Part shown: positions 32,439 through 41,196 of the stretch, in pieces
Layout: each line of letters starts with the position of its first letter
How positions within the stretch are numbered: the stretch's first letter is position 1
Source: Bradyrhizobium vignae
GTDB lineage: Bacteria; Pseudomonadota; Alphaproteobacteria; Rhizobiales; Xanthobacteraceae
Assembly: GCF_004114425.1 (NCBI RefSeq)
Contig: NZ_RDQF01000001.1
Coordinates: forward strand, 1 to 64,000
Length of the DNA stretch: 64,000 nt
Direction of reading: 5' to 3'
Translations under genes and position numbers: made by a program
Notes under the pieces: model-generated
Told to the model about the DNA's origin: nothing
The model's input: only the letters and a program-made list of their open reading frames with translations
Databases searched by the model: none

Positions 32439-32740
32439 AGCGGTCACTTGCTCTCGCCATGCTGCTCGCATTGAGCCTTGCGCCATCCGCGCGCGCGGCA
32501 GATGAGGCGGATTACAAGGCGGCCTATGCCGCCGCCGAAGCCGCCTCCAAGGGGGCGGCCGGCTTGCGCAATCAGTGGACCGTGACCGTCTCTGCGCTGG
32601 CGGCAGCGAAGAAGGCTGCCGACGGCGGCGATTTCGACCGTGCTGTCGCCGCAGCCAAGGAGGCCGAGGCGCTGGCGCAGGCCTCGATCTTCCAGGCGAA
32701 GACCGAAAAAGAAGCCTGGAAGGCGATGGAAATCCGCTAG
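32435..32740 (+). CDS. soxK: SoxK-like SoxXA-binding protein
   Basis: 101 aa, signal peptide (LAMLLALSLAPSARA) followed by a small alanine-rich helical domain (AAYAAAEAASKGAAGLRNQW, AADGGDFDRAVAAAKEAEAL). Size, helix composition and position directly after soxA match the SoxXA-binding protein SoxK (SAXB), which stimulates SoxXA. Low complexity makes this partly a context-based assignment. Overlaps soxA by four bases (ATGA) and is followed after 54 bp by soxB. Confidence 0.75.
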   Translation: MKRSLALAMLLALSLAPSARAADEADYKAAYAAAEAASKGAAGLRNQWTVTVSALAAAKKAADGGDFDRAVAAAKEAEALAQASIFQAKTEKEAWKAMEIR

Positions 32741-32794
32741 ACTGCTCCCGAGTGGAACAATCCAGCGATCACGAGAGGCGCGGAGAATTTCTGA

Positions 32795-34546
32795 ATGGCG
32801 ATCCGCCGCCGCGACTTCCTGAAGAGTGCAGGCCTTGCGGCCGCAACGCTCGGCCTGCCCCGGCTGGCCCGTGGCACTGAAGCCGCCAGCATCTACGACG
32901 TCGAGCGGTTCGGCAATGCGCGGATCCTGCACCTCACCGACACGCATGCGCAGCTCAATCCGGTCTATTTCCGCGAGCCCAGCGTCAATATTGGCATCGG
33001 CGAGATGGCGGGACGGCCGCCGCATCTGGTCGGCCGCGCCTTCCTGGAGCGGTTCGGCATCCGGCCCGACAGCGCGGATGCCTATGCCTTCACCTGCATC
33101 GAGTTCGAAAAGTCCGCAGGCCGGTTCGGCAAGCTCGGCGGCTTCGCCCATCTGAAGACGCTGGTCGATCGCTTGCGCGCCGATGTCGGCGAGAAGCGTT
33201 CGATGCTCGTCGACGGCGGCGATCTCTGGCAGGGCACGGGCCTCGCCAACCTGATGCAGGGCCGCGACATGGTCGAGGTCGCCAATCTGCTCGGCATCGA
33301 GGCGATGACCGGGCATTGGGAATTCACCTATGGCGAGCAGGCGCTGCGCGACAATCTCGAGCGCTTCAAGGGCGAATTCCTGGCGCAGAACGTGTTCCTG
33401 ACCGAGGAAGCCGCGTTCAACGACGCCCCCGCCTTCGACAAGGCCACGGGACGCGTGTTCAAGCCTTCGATGATCAAGGAAATCGGCGGGCATCGCGTCG
33501 CGATCGTCGGCCAAGCCTTCCCCTACGTTCCGATCGCGCATCCCAAGAGATTCACGCCGGACTGGAGCTTCGGCATCCGCGAGGAGGAGTTGCAGAAGCA
33601 TGTCGATGCCTTGCGCGGCACCGACAAGGTCGACGCCGTCATTCTGCTGTCGCACAACGGCATGGATGTCGACCTCAAGCTCGCGAGCCGCGTCACCGGC
33701 ATCGACGTCATCCTCGGCGGCCACACCCATGATGCCGTACCGCAGCCGATTGCGGTGAAGAATGCGGCCGGCAGCACGCTCGTCACCAATGCCGGCTCCA
33801 ACGGGAAATTTTTGGCCGTGCTCGATCTTGCACTCGACAAGGGCAAGGTCAGCGACATCCACTATCATCTGCTGCCTGTCTATTCCGAGTTGCTGAAGCC
33901 CGATCCTGGAATGGCCGAGCTGATCGGCCGGCTGCGGGCGCCGCATGTGAGCGACTGGTCGGAGAAGATCGCAACGCCCGATCGCCTGCTCTACCGCCGC
34001 GGTAATTTCTCCGGACCCATGGACGAACTGATCTGCGCCGCGCTGCGCACCGAGCTCGATGCCGAGATCGCGCTGTCGCCGGGCTTCCGCTGGGGCGTCA
34101 CCGCGCTGTCGGGCCAGGCGCTGACCATGGAGGATGTGCTGGCGGAGACCGCGATCACCTACCCCGAGACCTATGTGCAGGATATGACGGGGGCTCAGAT
34201 CAAGGACATGCTGGAAGACGTCTGCGACAACCTCTTCAACGCCGATCCCTATTACCAGCAGGGCGGCGACATGGTGCGCGCCGGCGGGCTCAGCTACACC
34301 TGCACGCCGGACGCTGCGATCGGTAGCCGCATCTCGGAGCTGAAGCTTGGCGACGGCAGGGCGCTCAGCGCCGGCCACCGCTACAAGGTCGCGGGCTGGG
34401 CGTCGGTCAATGGCCAGCAAGGCGCGCCGGTGTGGGACGTCCTCGGCAAATATCTGCGCTCGGGCCGGATGTTGCAGGAGCGACTCGGCTCCGGTGTGAC
34501 CTTGAAAGGCATCGAGGGCAATCCAGGCATTGCAGGACAGGGATGA
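32795..34546 (+). CDS. soxB: SoxB, thiosulfohydrolase
   Basis: 583 aa, Tat signal MAIRRRDFLKSAG. Dimanganese metallophosphatase/5'-nucleotidase fold that hydrolyses the terminal sulfone from SoxY-bound intermediates as sulfate. Metal-site motifs: LHLTDTHAQLNPVYFREPS, DGGDLWQGTG, LSHNGMDVDL and GGHTHDAVPQP. The C-terminal domain closes with YKVAGWASVN. Length is typical. Last of the contiguous sox genes; the following DsrE-family reading frame starts within four bases of its stop. Confidence 0.96.
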   Translation: MAIRRRDFLKSAGLAAATLGLPRLARGTEAASIYDVERFGNARILHLTDTHAQLNPVYFREPSVNIGIGEMAGRPPHLVGRAFLERFGIRPDSADAYAFTCIEFEKSAGRFGKLGGFAHLKTLVDRLRADVGEKRSMLVDGGDLWQGTGLANLMQGRDMVEVANLLGIEAMTGHWEFTYGEQALRDNLERFKGEFLAQNVFLTEEAAFNDAPAFDKATGRVFKPSMIKEIGGHRVAIVGQAFPYVPIAHPKRFTPDWSFGIREEELQKHVDALRGTDKVDAVILLSHNGMDVDLKLASRVTGIDVILGGHTHDAVPQPIAVKNAAGSTLVTNAGSNGKFLAVLDLALDKGKVSDIHYHLLPVYSELLKPDPGMAELIGRLRAPHVSDWSEKIATPDRLLYRRGNFSGPMDELICAALRTELDAEIALSPGFRWGVTALSGQALTMEDVLAETAITYPETYVQDMTGAQIKDMLEDVCDNLFNADPYYQQGGDMVRAGGLSYTCTPDAAIGSRISELKLGDGRALSAGHRYKVAGWASVNGQQGAPVWDVLGKYLRSGRMLQERLGSGVTLKGIEGNPGIAGQG

Positions 34547-34996
34547 TGCGGTCGCAGCTCTTATCCGCAATGATGCTGGCACTGCTCGTCTGGGGCCCCG
34601 CCCACTCTTGCGCAACAGATCCCGCTCCAGGACAAGCCGTTCGCCGAGCACAAGGTCGTGCTGCAACTCTCCGACGGCGATGCGAAGAAGCAGGCGCTGG
34701 TGCTGAGCATCGCCAACAATCTGCTCAAGGCCTACGATCCCGACAAGATCGCGATCGAGGTGGTGGCATTCGGTCCCGGCATCGACCTGCTTCTTGCCGG
34801 CAGTGAGCGGCGCAAGCAGGTCGAGAGCCTGATCGCGCAGGGCGTGCGCTTCGACATCTGCCTCAACACGGTGGATACGATCGCGCGGGAGACGGGCAAG
34901 CGGCCGGAGTTCATCCAAGCGGCCACGCCGGTGCAGGTCGGGGTTGGGCAGATCCTGTTCCTGGCGGAGAATGGGTATACGGTGGTGCGGCCGTAG
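34543..34996 (+). CDS. DsrE-family protein, apparent frameshift after the signal peptide
   Basis: The mature domain, QQIPLQDKPFAEHKVVLQLS and onward to GQILFLAENGYTVVRP at 34996, is a DsrE/DsrF-like sulfur-trafficking fold. Its frame has a stop at 34571 and no usual start before GTG 34658. A signal peptide starts at 34543 or 34546 (MRSQLLSAMMLALLVWGP) in a different frame, coupled to the soxB stop. Removing one base from the GGGGCCCC run at 34592-34599 joins both into one protein with a good cleavage site (PPTLA before QQI). So the gene either carries a one-base insertion (true mutation or sequence error) or is translated as a short cytoplasmic protein from 34658. One cysteine (FDICLN) is present. 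Confidence 0.75.
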
Positions 34997-35005
34997 GTCC
35001 CTACC

Positions 35006-35087
35006 TGTCATTCCGGGGCGATGCGAAGCATCGAACCCGGAATCTCGAGATTCCGGGTTCGGCTCTGCCAGCCGCCGCGGAATGACG
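35006..35087. repeat. Palindromic repeat, family D
   Basis: TGTCATTCCGGGGCG at the left, central AATCTCGAGATT flanked by CCCGG and CCGGG, and CCGCGGAATGACGG at the right. Related to the copy at 20677. It separates the DsrE-family gene from the persulfide dioxygenase gene. Confidence 0.85.
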
Positions 35088-35205
35088 GGCTAGGCCCTGC
35101 GATAGCAATCTTCCACTATTGCCGCCAGTGCAGTGAATTACTTCTCTTTCCGACCCGGAGCGTAGTAGAATCTTTGGAAACCAGTTCCACGCCGGGGTCT
35201 CTGCC

Positions 35206-36243
35206 ATGATCTTCCGCCAGCTCTTCGACAGCGTTTCAGGCACCTATAGCTATCTGCTCGCCAGCCGCCCCGGCGGCGAGGCGCTCATTCTCGATCCTGT
35301 GCTGGAGAAGGTCGACCGCTACTGCCAATTGCTGCGCGAACTCGACCTCAAGCTGGTCAAGGCGGTCGACACCCATCTGCATGCCGACCACGTCACCGGC
35401 CTCGGCGAGCTGCGCGATCGCACCCATTGCATGACAGTGATGGGCGACCAGACCAAGGCCGACGTGGTGGCGATGCGGGTGGCCGACGGCGACAAGCTGA
35501 CGATCGAGGGCCTGTCGCTCGACGTGATGTACACGCCGGGCCACACCGACGATTCCTACTCATATCTGATGGGCGACCGCGTCTTCACCGGCGATACGCT
35601 GCTGATCCGCGGCACCGGCCGCACCGATTTCCAGAACGGCTCGTCGCGCGCCCAATACGATTCGATCTTCAACCGCCTGCTCAAGCTGCCGGACGAGACG
35701 ATGGTGTTCCCCGCGCATGACTACAAGGGCGACACCGTCTCCACCATCGGCGAGGAGAAGCGCTACAACCCGCGGCTCCAGGTGCGTTCGGTCGACGAAT
35801 ATATCGAGCTGATGGCGAATCTGAAGCTGCCCAATCCGAAGATGATGGACGTGGCGGTCCCCGCCAACATGCATGTCGGCCTGCATCAGGAGGAGCTGGA
35901 GAAGGAGGGCCGCGCGCTCAGCGCAATCGAGGCGATCCGCAGCCTCGGCCGGCCCGACATCCTGCTGGTGGACTTGCGCGAGACCAACGAGCGGCTGAAG
36001 CACGGCATGCTCGAAGGTGCGCTGCACACGCCCTACCCGTCGGTCGAGGAGAGCCTGAAGCCCGGCGGCATGCTGCGCGAGGTCGCGGCCGCGACGGGAC
36101 GCCGCGTGGTGTTCTTCTGCGCCTTCGGGGAACGCTCGGCGATGGCGGTGGCGGCTGCGAAGGAAGCGGGACTTCTCAACACCGCCCATATCGCCGGCGG
36201 CATCGATGCCTGGAAGAAGGCGGGCGGGCCGGTGGTGCAGTGA
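35206..36243 (+). CDS. Persulfide dioxygenase-like metallo-beta-lactamase fused to rhodanese
   Basis: 345 aa. Residues 1-240 are an ETHE1-type metallo-beta-lactamase domain: THLHADH (H57, H59, D61, H62), PGHTDDSYSY (H113), FTGDTLLIRGTGRTDFQNG (D130) and PAHDYKG (H171). ETHE1 proteins oxidise glutathione persulfide to sulfite using one iron. Residues 250-345 are a rhodanese domain with the active-site loop FFCAFGERSAMA (C305). The fusion would move a sulfane sulfur and oxidise it in one protein in the cytoplasm. Its place behind the sox genes and a DsrE-family gene supports a sulfur-oxidation role. It has its own 210-bp upstream region. Confidence 0.92.
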   Translation: MIFRQLFDSVSGTYSYLLASRPGGEALILDPVLEKVDRYCQLLRELDLKLVKAVDTHLHADHVTGLGELRDRTHCMTVMGDQTKADVVAMRVADGDKLTIEGLSLDVMYTPGHTDDSYSYLMGDRVFTGDTLLIRGTGRTDFQNGSSRAQYDSIFNRLLKLPDETMVFPAHDYKGDTVSTIGEEKRYNPRLQVRSVDEYIELMANLKLPNPKMMDVAVPANMHVGLHQEELEKEGRALSAIEAIRSLGRPDILLVDLRETNERLKHGMLEGALHTPYPSVEESLKPGGMLREVAAATGRRVVFFCAFGERSAMAVAAAKEAGLLNTAHIAGGIDAWKKAGGPVVQ

Positions 36244-36331
36244 CGGCCTCGTCGCGGGCCTTGAGTTAAGTCAGCAACCGCACATATCTGGCGGATAGAT
36301 TCGGATGCAGCATCACCATCCGGGACCAGCC

Positions 36332-36502
36332 ATGGCCAAGACCGGGAATACGACCGCAAAGCCGAGCGCGCCGCCGAAGCAGGCGCAAGACAAGGCAAAG
36401 AAGCCCTCGCGCCGGCGCGAGAGCGACGACGACGAATACGAAGACGGCGACATCGCAACGCCAAAGCGCGATCGATATGGCCCTGACGACGAGCCGTTGT
36501 GA
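36332..36502 (+). CDS. Small charged hypothetical protein
   Basis: 56 aa from ATG 36332 (MAKTGNTTAKPSAPPKQAQ), or 65 aa from ATG 36305. The first half is basic and proline/alanine-rich (KAKKPSRRR), the second strongly acidic (ESDDDEYEDGD) and ends RYGPDDEPL. It is predicted to be disordered, with no membrane segment or known domain. Charge-patterned short proteins of this kind are common and poorly characterised. It stands alone between the persulfide dioxygenase and an MFS gene, so existence as a gene is moderately supported. Confidence 0.5.
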   Translation: MAKTGNTTAKPSAPPKQAQDKAKKPSRRRESDDDEYEDGDIATPKRDRYGPDDEPL

Positions 36503-36633
36503 GGGGTAGCGCCACACTCCACCGACGCCCCTCACTCCCCCGCCAGCACTACCTGCCATGCGCCTGCGTTCATGGACAAATAACCGCCCTCCCCGATAGT
36601 TTGCGCGTCCATCGGGAGTGAAACGGAACTGCA

Positions 36634-37848
36634 ATGGTCGACGTTCTCGCCGCACCGCAGCAAGGCAAGGCGGATAGTGCGCTGCGCACGCTGACCGGAA
36701 TCTCGATCGCGCACTGGGTCAGCCATTTTCATTTGCTGGTCCTGCCGATGCTGTTTCCGTTCCTGAAGGAGAAGCTCGGCGTCGGCTATGTCGAGCTCGG
36801 CTTCTCGCTGACCGCGCTCGCCGTCGTTTCGGGCCTGACTCAGGCGCCGACGGGCTATCTCGTCGACCATTTTGGCGCGCGCAAGATCTTGCTGATCGGG
36901 CTGACCCTCGGCGGCTGCGCGCTGATCCTGCTCGGCCTGCACCTCAGCTACGCCGCGCTGATCGCCTGCGCCGTGCTGCTGGGCCTCGCCAACAGCGTCT
37001 ATCATCCCGCCGATTACGCCATTCTGGCCGAGCACATGGACGAAGCGCGGATGGGGCGCGCCTTCTCGGTGCACACCTTTGCCGGCTATCTCGGTGGCGC
37101 GGTGACGCCGGCTATCGTCGCCGCGCTGGTCACGCTGTGGGGCGGCGTCGGCGCGCTGGTCGCGTCGGGCGCGATCGCCATCGTGGTGGCGGTGCTGCTG
37201 ATCGCCATGGGCATTCCCGAGGCCGGCGCGCACAAGAAAAAGCCGGGTGGCGAGAGCACACCGAAGCAGGCGGTGATCACGCCGGCGCTGATCACGCTGA
37301 CCGCGCTGTTCATGCTGCTCAGCCTGTCGGTCGCCGGCATCAACAATTTCGGCGTGGTGGCGCTGATGAGCGGATACGGCACGTCTTATTCGATCGCCAA
37401 TGTCGCACTGACCGCGTTCCTCGCCGCCAGTGCCGCGGGCGTGCTCGCCGGCGGCTTTCTCGCCGATCACACCGAACGTCACGGCTATGTCGCGGCGGCC
37501 TGCTTTGCCGCGAATGCGGCCATCGTGCTGCTGATCGCGCTGGTGACGCTGCCGGGCTGGGCCCTGACTGCCACGATGGCAATCGCAGGCTTCCTCTCCG
37601 GCGTGATCGCGCCGTCGCGCGACATGCTGGTGCGCAATGCGGCGCCCGCGGGCGCCGCGGGCCGCGCCTTCGGCATCGTCTCGACCGGATTCAATCTCGG
37701 CGGCATCGTCAGCCCGCTGCTGTTCGGCTGGATCATGGATCAAAGCGCGCCGCACTGGGTGTTCGGGGCGTCCGTGATTTTCATGGTGGCGACGGTGGTG
37801 CTGTCGCCGTTCACGGAACGGAAGCCGGCGAAGGCGGTTCGTGAGTAG
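36634..37848 (+). CDS. MFS transporter (fosmidomycin-resistance Fsr-like)
   Basis: 404 aa, twelve membrane helices. The stretch GLANSVYHPADYAILAEHM is characteristic of the Fsr branch of MFS exporters; HFGARKILLIGLTLGG is the loop 2-3 motif. GGAACTGCA precedes ATG 36634. The Fsr branch exports varied compounds, so a drug should not be inferred. It is followed by an amidohydrolase gene 108 bp downstream on the same strand. Confidence 0.87.
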   Translation: MVDVLAAPQQGKADSALRTLTGISIAHWVSHFHLLVLPMLFPFLKEKLGVGYVELGFSLTALAVVSGLTQAPTGYLVDHFGARKILLIGLTLGGCALILLGLHLSYAALIACAVLLGLANSVYHPADYAILAEHMDEARMGRAFSVHTFAGYLGGAVTPAIVAALVTLWGGVGALVASGAIAIVVAVLLIAMGIPEAGAHKKKPGGESTPKQAVITPALITLTALFMLLSLSVAGINNFGVVALMSGYGTSYSIANVALTAFLAASAAGVLAGGFLADHTERHGYVAAACFAANAAIVLLIALVTLPGWALTATMAIAGFLSGVIAPSRDMLVRNAAPAGAAGRAFGIVSTGFNLGGIVSPLLFGWIMDQSAPHWVFGASVIFMVATVVLSPFTERKPAKAVRE

Positions 37849-37867
37849 CGAAAGCGGCTGGTTACGG

Positions 37868-37907
37868 GATCGGCGCGCGCCTGAGGGCGCGCTTGTCCGG
37901 GACGACG
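37868..37907. repeat. Fragment of repeat family F
   Basis: GGCGCGCGCCTGAGGGCGCGC hairpin arms followed by TTGTCCGGGACGAC, the right end of family F (compare 47412). Confidence 0.55.
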
Positions 37908-37956
37908 AGTGGAGAGAATTTCGAGAACAACAAACGACAAGACGGGAAGAAACATC

Positions 37957-39672
37957 ATGAGCAATGCTGATCTCGTGATCCGCGGCGGCACCGTCGCGGA
38001 TGGCCACGGCGGCGAGTTGTTCGAGGCTGACGTCGCCATCAGCGGCGGGAGAATCAGCGAGGTCGGGAAGATTTCCGCCAAGGGCCGCGAAGAGATCGAT
38101 GCACGCGGAAAGCTCGTGACGCCGGGCTTCGTCGACGTGCACACCCACTACGACGGCCAGGTCACCTGGAGCCAGGACATCACGCCGTCTTCGCAGAACG
38201 GCGTCACCACCGCGATCATGGGCAATTGCGGCGTCGGCTTTGCGCCGTGCAAGCCTGATGACCACACCCGCCTGATCCAGCTCATGGAGGGCGTCGAGGA
38301 CATTCCGGAGCCGGTGCTGAGCGCCGGCATTCCCTGGGCGTGGGAGAGCTTTCCGGACTACATGGACTGGCTCGCCAAGCGCGATTTCGACATCGACGTC
38401 GGCGCGCAGCTGCCGCATGCCGCGCTGCGGGTCTATGTCATGGGCGAGCGCGGCGCGCGCCGGGATCCCTCGACCGCGGAGGACAATGCGGCGATGGCGA
38501 AGCTCGCGGGCGAGGCGGTGCGCTCGGGCGCGCTCGGATTCTCGACCTCGCGCACGCTCAACCACCGCACATCGACCGGCGACTTTACGCCGACGCTGAA
38601 GGCCGGCGAGGACGAGCTCGCCGCGATTGCCGGCGCGATGCATCGGCAGGGGCGCAGCGTGCTGCAGTTCGTGCTCGACCTCTCCACCATCCACGAGGAC
38701 CTGCCGATGATGCTGCGGGTGGCGGACGTCACCAAGTGCCCGATCTCATTCTCGATCACGCAGAACGACAGGGCGCCGCAGCGCTGGCGCCAGACGCTGG
38801 ATGAGATCAATGCCGCGGCCAAGCGCGGCCTCTCCATCACCGCGCAGATCGCGGCACGCCCGGTCGGCCTGCTGCTCGGGCTCGAGCTGTCGCGCAATCC
38901 GTTCCAGACCCATCCGAGCTACAAGGCGATCGCGCATCTGCCGCTGCAGGAGCGTTTGGCGCGGCTGCGCCAGCCGGATGTGCGCAAGGCGATCCTGGGC
39001 GAGACGGCGACCGCGACCGACGATCCGCTGTTCTTCCGGCCCAACTACGACAAGATGTTCCTGCTCGGCGATCCCCCCGACTACGAGCAGCCGCCGGAGA
39101 ACGCGCTGGGACCGCAGGCGCGCAAACAGGGGCGTCAGCCGGAGGAGCTAGCTTATGACGCGATGCTGTCGGACGAAGGCCGCGGCATGCTCTACGTGCC
39201 CTTCCTCAACTATTCCGACGGCAATCTCGACGCGACGCGCGAGATGCTGCTCGACCCGCAATCGGTGCCGGGTCTGTCCGACGGCGGCGCGCATTGCGGC
39301 ATCATCTGCGATGCGAGCTTTCCGACTTATCTGCTGACGCACTGGACGCGCGACCGCAAGCGCGGCGAGAAGCTCACGATCCCGTTCGTGGTCGCGGCGC
39401 AGTCGCGCAAGACCGCGTTGTCGGTCGGCCTCGCCGATCGCGGACTTATTGCTCCGGGCTATAAAGCTGACGTCAACGTGATCGACTACGACCGCCTGCA
39501 TCTGCATCCGCCGAAGGTGCATTACGACCTGCCGGTCGGCGGGCGGCGGCTGTTGCAGGATGTCGACGGCTATGAAGCGACCATCGTGTCGGGCGTGGTG
39601 ACGCGGCGACACGGCAAGGCCACCGGGCGCCGGCCGGGGAAATTGATCCGGGGCGCGCAGGGGGTGCAGTAG
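37957..39672 (+). CDS. N-acyl-D-amino-acid deacylase-like amidohydrolase (family 3)
   Basis: 571 aa from ATG 37957, with GGGAAGAAACATC upstream. It opens with the small beta-domain ADLVIRGGTVADGHGGELFE, then the metal site GFVDVHTHYDGQVTW of the TIM barrel. GNCGVGFAPC and the late LSDGGAHCGIICDASFPT are typical of D-aminoacylase/dihydroorotase-like family 3. The C-terminal beta-domain returns with APGYKADVNVIDYDRL. Likely hydrolyses an N-acyl-D-amino acid or a related amide in the cytoplasm; the exact substrate is open. It could work with the flanking MFS transporters. Confidence 0.9.
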   Translation: MSNADLVIRGGTVADGHGGELFEADVAISGGRISEVGKISAKGREEIDARGKLVTPGFVDVHTHYDGQVTWSQDITPSSQNGVTTAIMGNCGVGFAPCKPDDHTRLIQLMEGVEDIPEPVLSAGIPWAWESFPDYMDWLAKRDFDIDVGAQLPHAALRVYVMGERGARRDPSTAEDNAAMAKLAGEAVRSGALGFSTSRTLNHRTSTGDFTPTLKAGEDELAAIAGAMHRQGRSVLQFVLDLSTIHEDLPMMLRVADVTKCPISFSITQNDRAPQRWRQTLDEINAAAKRGLSITAQIAARPVGLLLGLELSRNPFQTHPSYKAIAHLPLQERLARLRQPDVRKAILGETATATDDPLFFRPNYDKMFLLGDPPDYEQPPENALGPQARKQGRQPEELAYDAMLSDEGRGMLYVPFLNYSDGNLDATREMLLDPQSVPGLSDGGAHCGIICDASFPTYLLTHWTRDRKRGEKLTIPFVVAAQSRKTALSVGLADRGLIAPGYKADVNVIDYDRLHLHPPKVHYDLPVGGRRLLQDVDGYEATIVSGVVTRRHGKATGRRPGKLIRGAQGVQ

Positions 39673-39686
39673 CGGTGGCTGCCGCT

Positions 39687-39709
39687 ACCCTCCCCTGGAG
39701 GGGGAGGGT
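39687..39709. repeat. Hairpin ACCCTCCCC / GGGGGAGGGT
   Basis: Palindrome between two convergent genes. The flank is an A-run on the plus strand, so it has no T-tract for either transcript; pairing could still slow polymerase from both sides. Confidence 0.55.
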
Positions 39710-39727
39710 AAAAAACAGCACCTACTA

Positions 39728-41053
39728 TTACGTCGGCGATACCGCGCCCTTCAGCGCGTTGGCCTGCGCAGCGGCGGCGCGCGTCAGCCTGGCGCGCTCG
39801 GTGTTGGGCCAGAGCAGCAGAAGACCGAGCAGACCGGAGCAGACCATGATCACGGCATTGATGGTGAAGCCGGTCATGTAGCCGTCGATCGTGCTGCCGG
39901 CACGCTGGATCACCGTCCCCATCACGGCCGGGGCGATGATGCCGGCAAGCGTATAGAGCGCACCGTAGATCGCGAGAATCGCGCCGCGCTGCGACGTCGG
40001 GGTGAACTCGCCGAGCATGGGCGGGCAGACCACATAGATCGCCCCGCACAGGCCCGAGCCGACCACGAGCAGCGCGATCTGGAGGCCCGCGCCCTGGACA
40101 TGCGGCATCATCGCCAGGATGAGCCCGCCGATCACCAGCGGCACCGAGCCGAGAACGCCGCGCGCCACGCGGGTGTTGTAACCGCGCGCCATCATCACCT
40201 GCGAGATCCAGCCGGTGAGAATGACGATGGTGGCGCCGAACACCCAGGGCAGGATCGATATGAAGCCAGCCTGGCTCTGCGAGAAGCCGAGCCCCTTGAC
40301 GATGAACGGCGTGAACCAGGTCAGGCCGAGCGACAGCGCCCAATAGGCGCCGAAGGTTGCGGCGACGCATCCGATGAAGGTGCGCGAGGTGAGCAGCTGC
40401 AAATAGGGGATCTTCGGTTCGGTCACGGCCGAGGTTTGCGTGTCCTCCAGCGGCCCTTCCTTGCCGAGCGCGAGCCAGGCCGCAACCCAGATCAGGCCGA
40501 CCACACCGAGCGCGCCGAAGGCATAGTGCCAGGAATGGTTGACGATGATCCAGTTCAGCGCCGGCACCGCGAGGATGACGCCGAACGCCGAACCCTGCGA
40601 CAGGATCGCGGTGGGCAGCGTGCGCTTCTCGTCGGGGAACCATTTGTAGATCGCGTGCGCGGCGACCGAGAAGGCCGGGCCTTCGCCGGCGCCCAGCACG
40701 ATGCGGCAGATCAGGAGCGTGGTGAACGAGACGGTGCCGACCATCGGAAATTGCGCCAGCGCCCAGACCACCGCGAGCGACAACAGCACCCAGCGCGTCG
40801 GCACCTTGTTGACGATGAAGCCGACCACGATGGCGGCGATCGAGAACAAGAAGAAGAAGGAGGAGCCGAGCAGGCCGAATTGCTCCGGCGTGAGCTTCAG
40901 ATCAGTCATGATCGGCACGCCGGCAAGACCCACGACGATCTTGTCGGCGAAGTTCACCAGCATGAAGAGGAACAGGAGAAAGGTGATGGTCCAGGCGCCC
41001 TTTGGCGTCCTTGTCGTCTTGCCCGCCGCCGCCGGCGTTCCCTGAGCGCTCAT
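39728..41053 (-). CDS. MFS transporter (anion:cation symporter-like)
   Basis: 441 aa from ATG 41053 with GGGGAGATTC upstream; the frame extends to 41080 without signal. Twelve membrane helices; FMLVNFADKIVVGLAGVPIM resembles the start of ACS-family sugar-acid/organic-acid carriers (DgoT/ExuT/GudP-like), and the loop KWFPDEKRTLPTAILSQGSA is the ACS hallmark. A carboxylate substrate is therefore likely. It is convergent with the amidohydrolase gene and divergent from the AttE-like operon. Confidence 0.88.
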   Translation of the reverse strand: MSAQGTPAAAGKTTRTPKGAWTITFLLFLFMLVNFADKIVVGLAGVPIMTDLKLTPEQFGLLGSSFFFLFSIAAIVVGFIVNKVPTRWVLLSLAVVWALAQFPMVGTVSFTTLLICRIVLGAGEGPAFSVAAHAIYKWFPDEKRTLPTAILSQGSAFGVILAVPALNWIIVNHSWHYAFGALGVVGLIWVAAWLALGKEGPLEDTQTSAVTEPKIPYLQLLTSRTFIGCVAATFGAYWALSLGLTWFTPFIVKGLGFSQSQAGFISILPWVFGATIVILTGWISQVMMARGYNTRVARGVLGSVPLVIGGLILAMMPHVQGAGLQIALLVVGSGLCGAIYVVCPPMLGEFTPTSQRGAILAIYGALYTLAGIIAPAVMGTVIQRAGSTIDGYMTGFTINAVIMVCSGLLGLLLLWPNTERARLTRAAAAQANALKGAVSPT

Positions 41054-41196
41054 GAATCTCCCCGTATGTCTTTTTGGCACTTTTTTGATTTGGCCATCTT
41101 GGAAGCTAACAACGGCTTCGAGACCAACGCAACCAGCATTTCCCCGGCAGGTGTGCTACGCAGCAATTCCGTTAATTCCGTCCGGCGCCATTCATC

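Noticed and set aside
32444..35011. 855-residue open frame antisense to soxK, soxB and the DsrE gene
   Set aside because: The plus strand encodes SoxB with all metal motifs; the antisense product shows only codon-bias composition.
36532..38694. 720-residue antisense frame across the Fsr-like MFS and amidohydrolase genes
   Set aside because: Spans two real genes; Arg/His/Asp-rich product without domains.
39687..39709. CCCTCCCC hairpin as an intrinsic terminator
   Set aside because: The run next to the stem is A on the plus strand and there is no T-tract for either convergent transcript.
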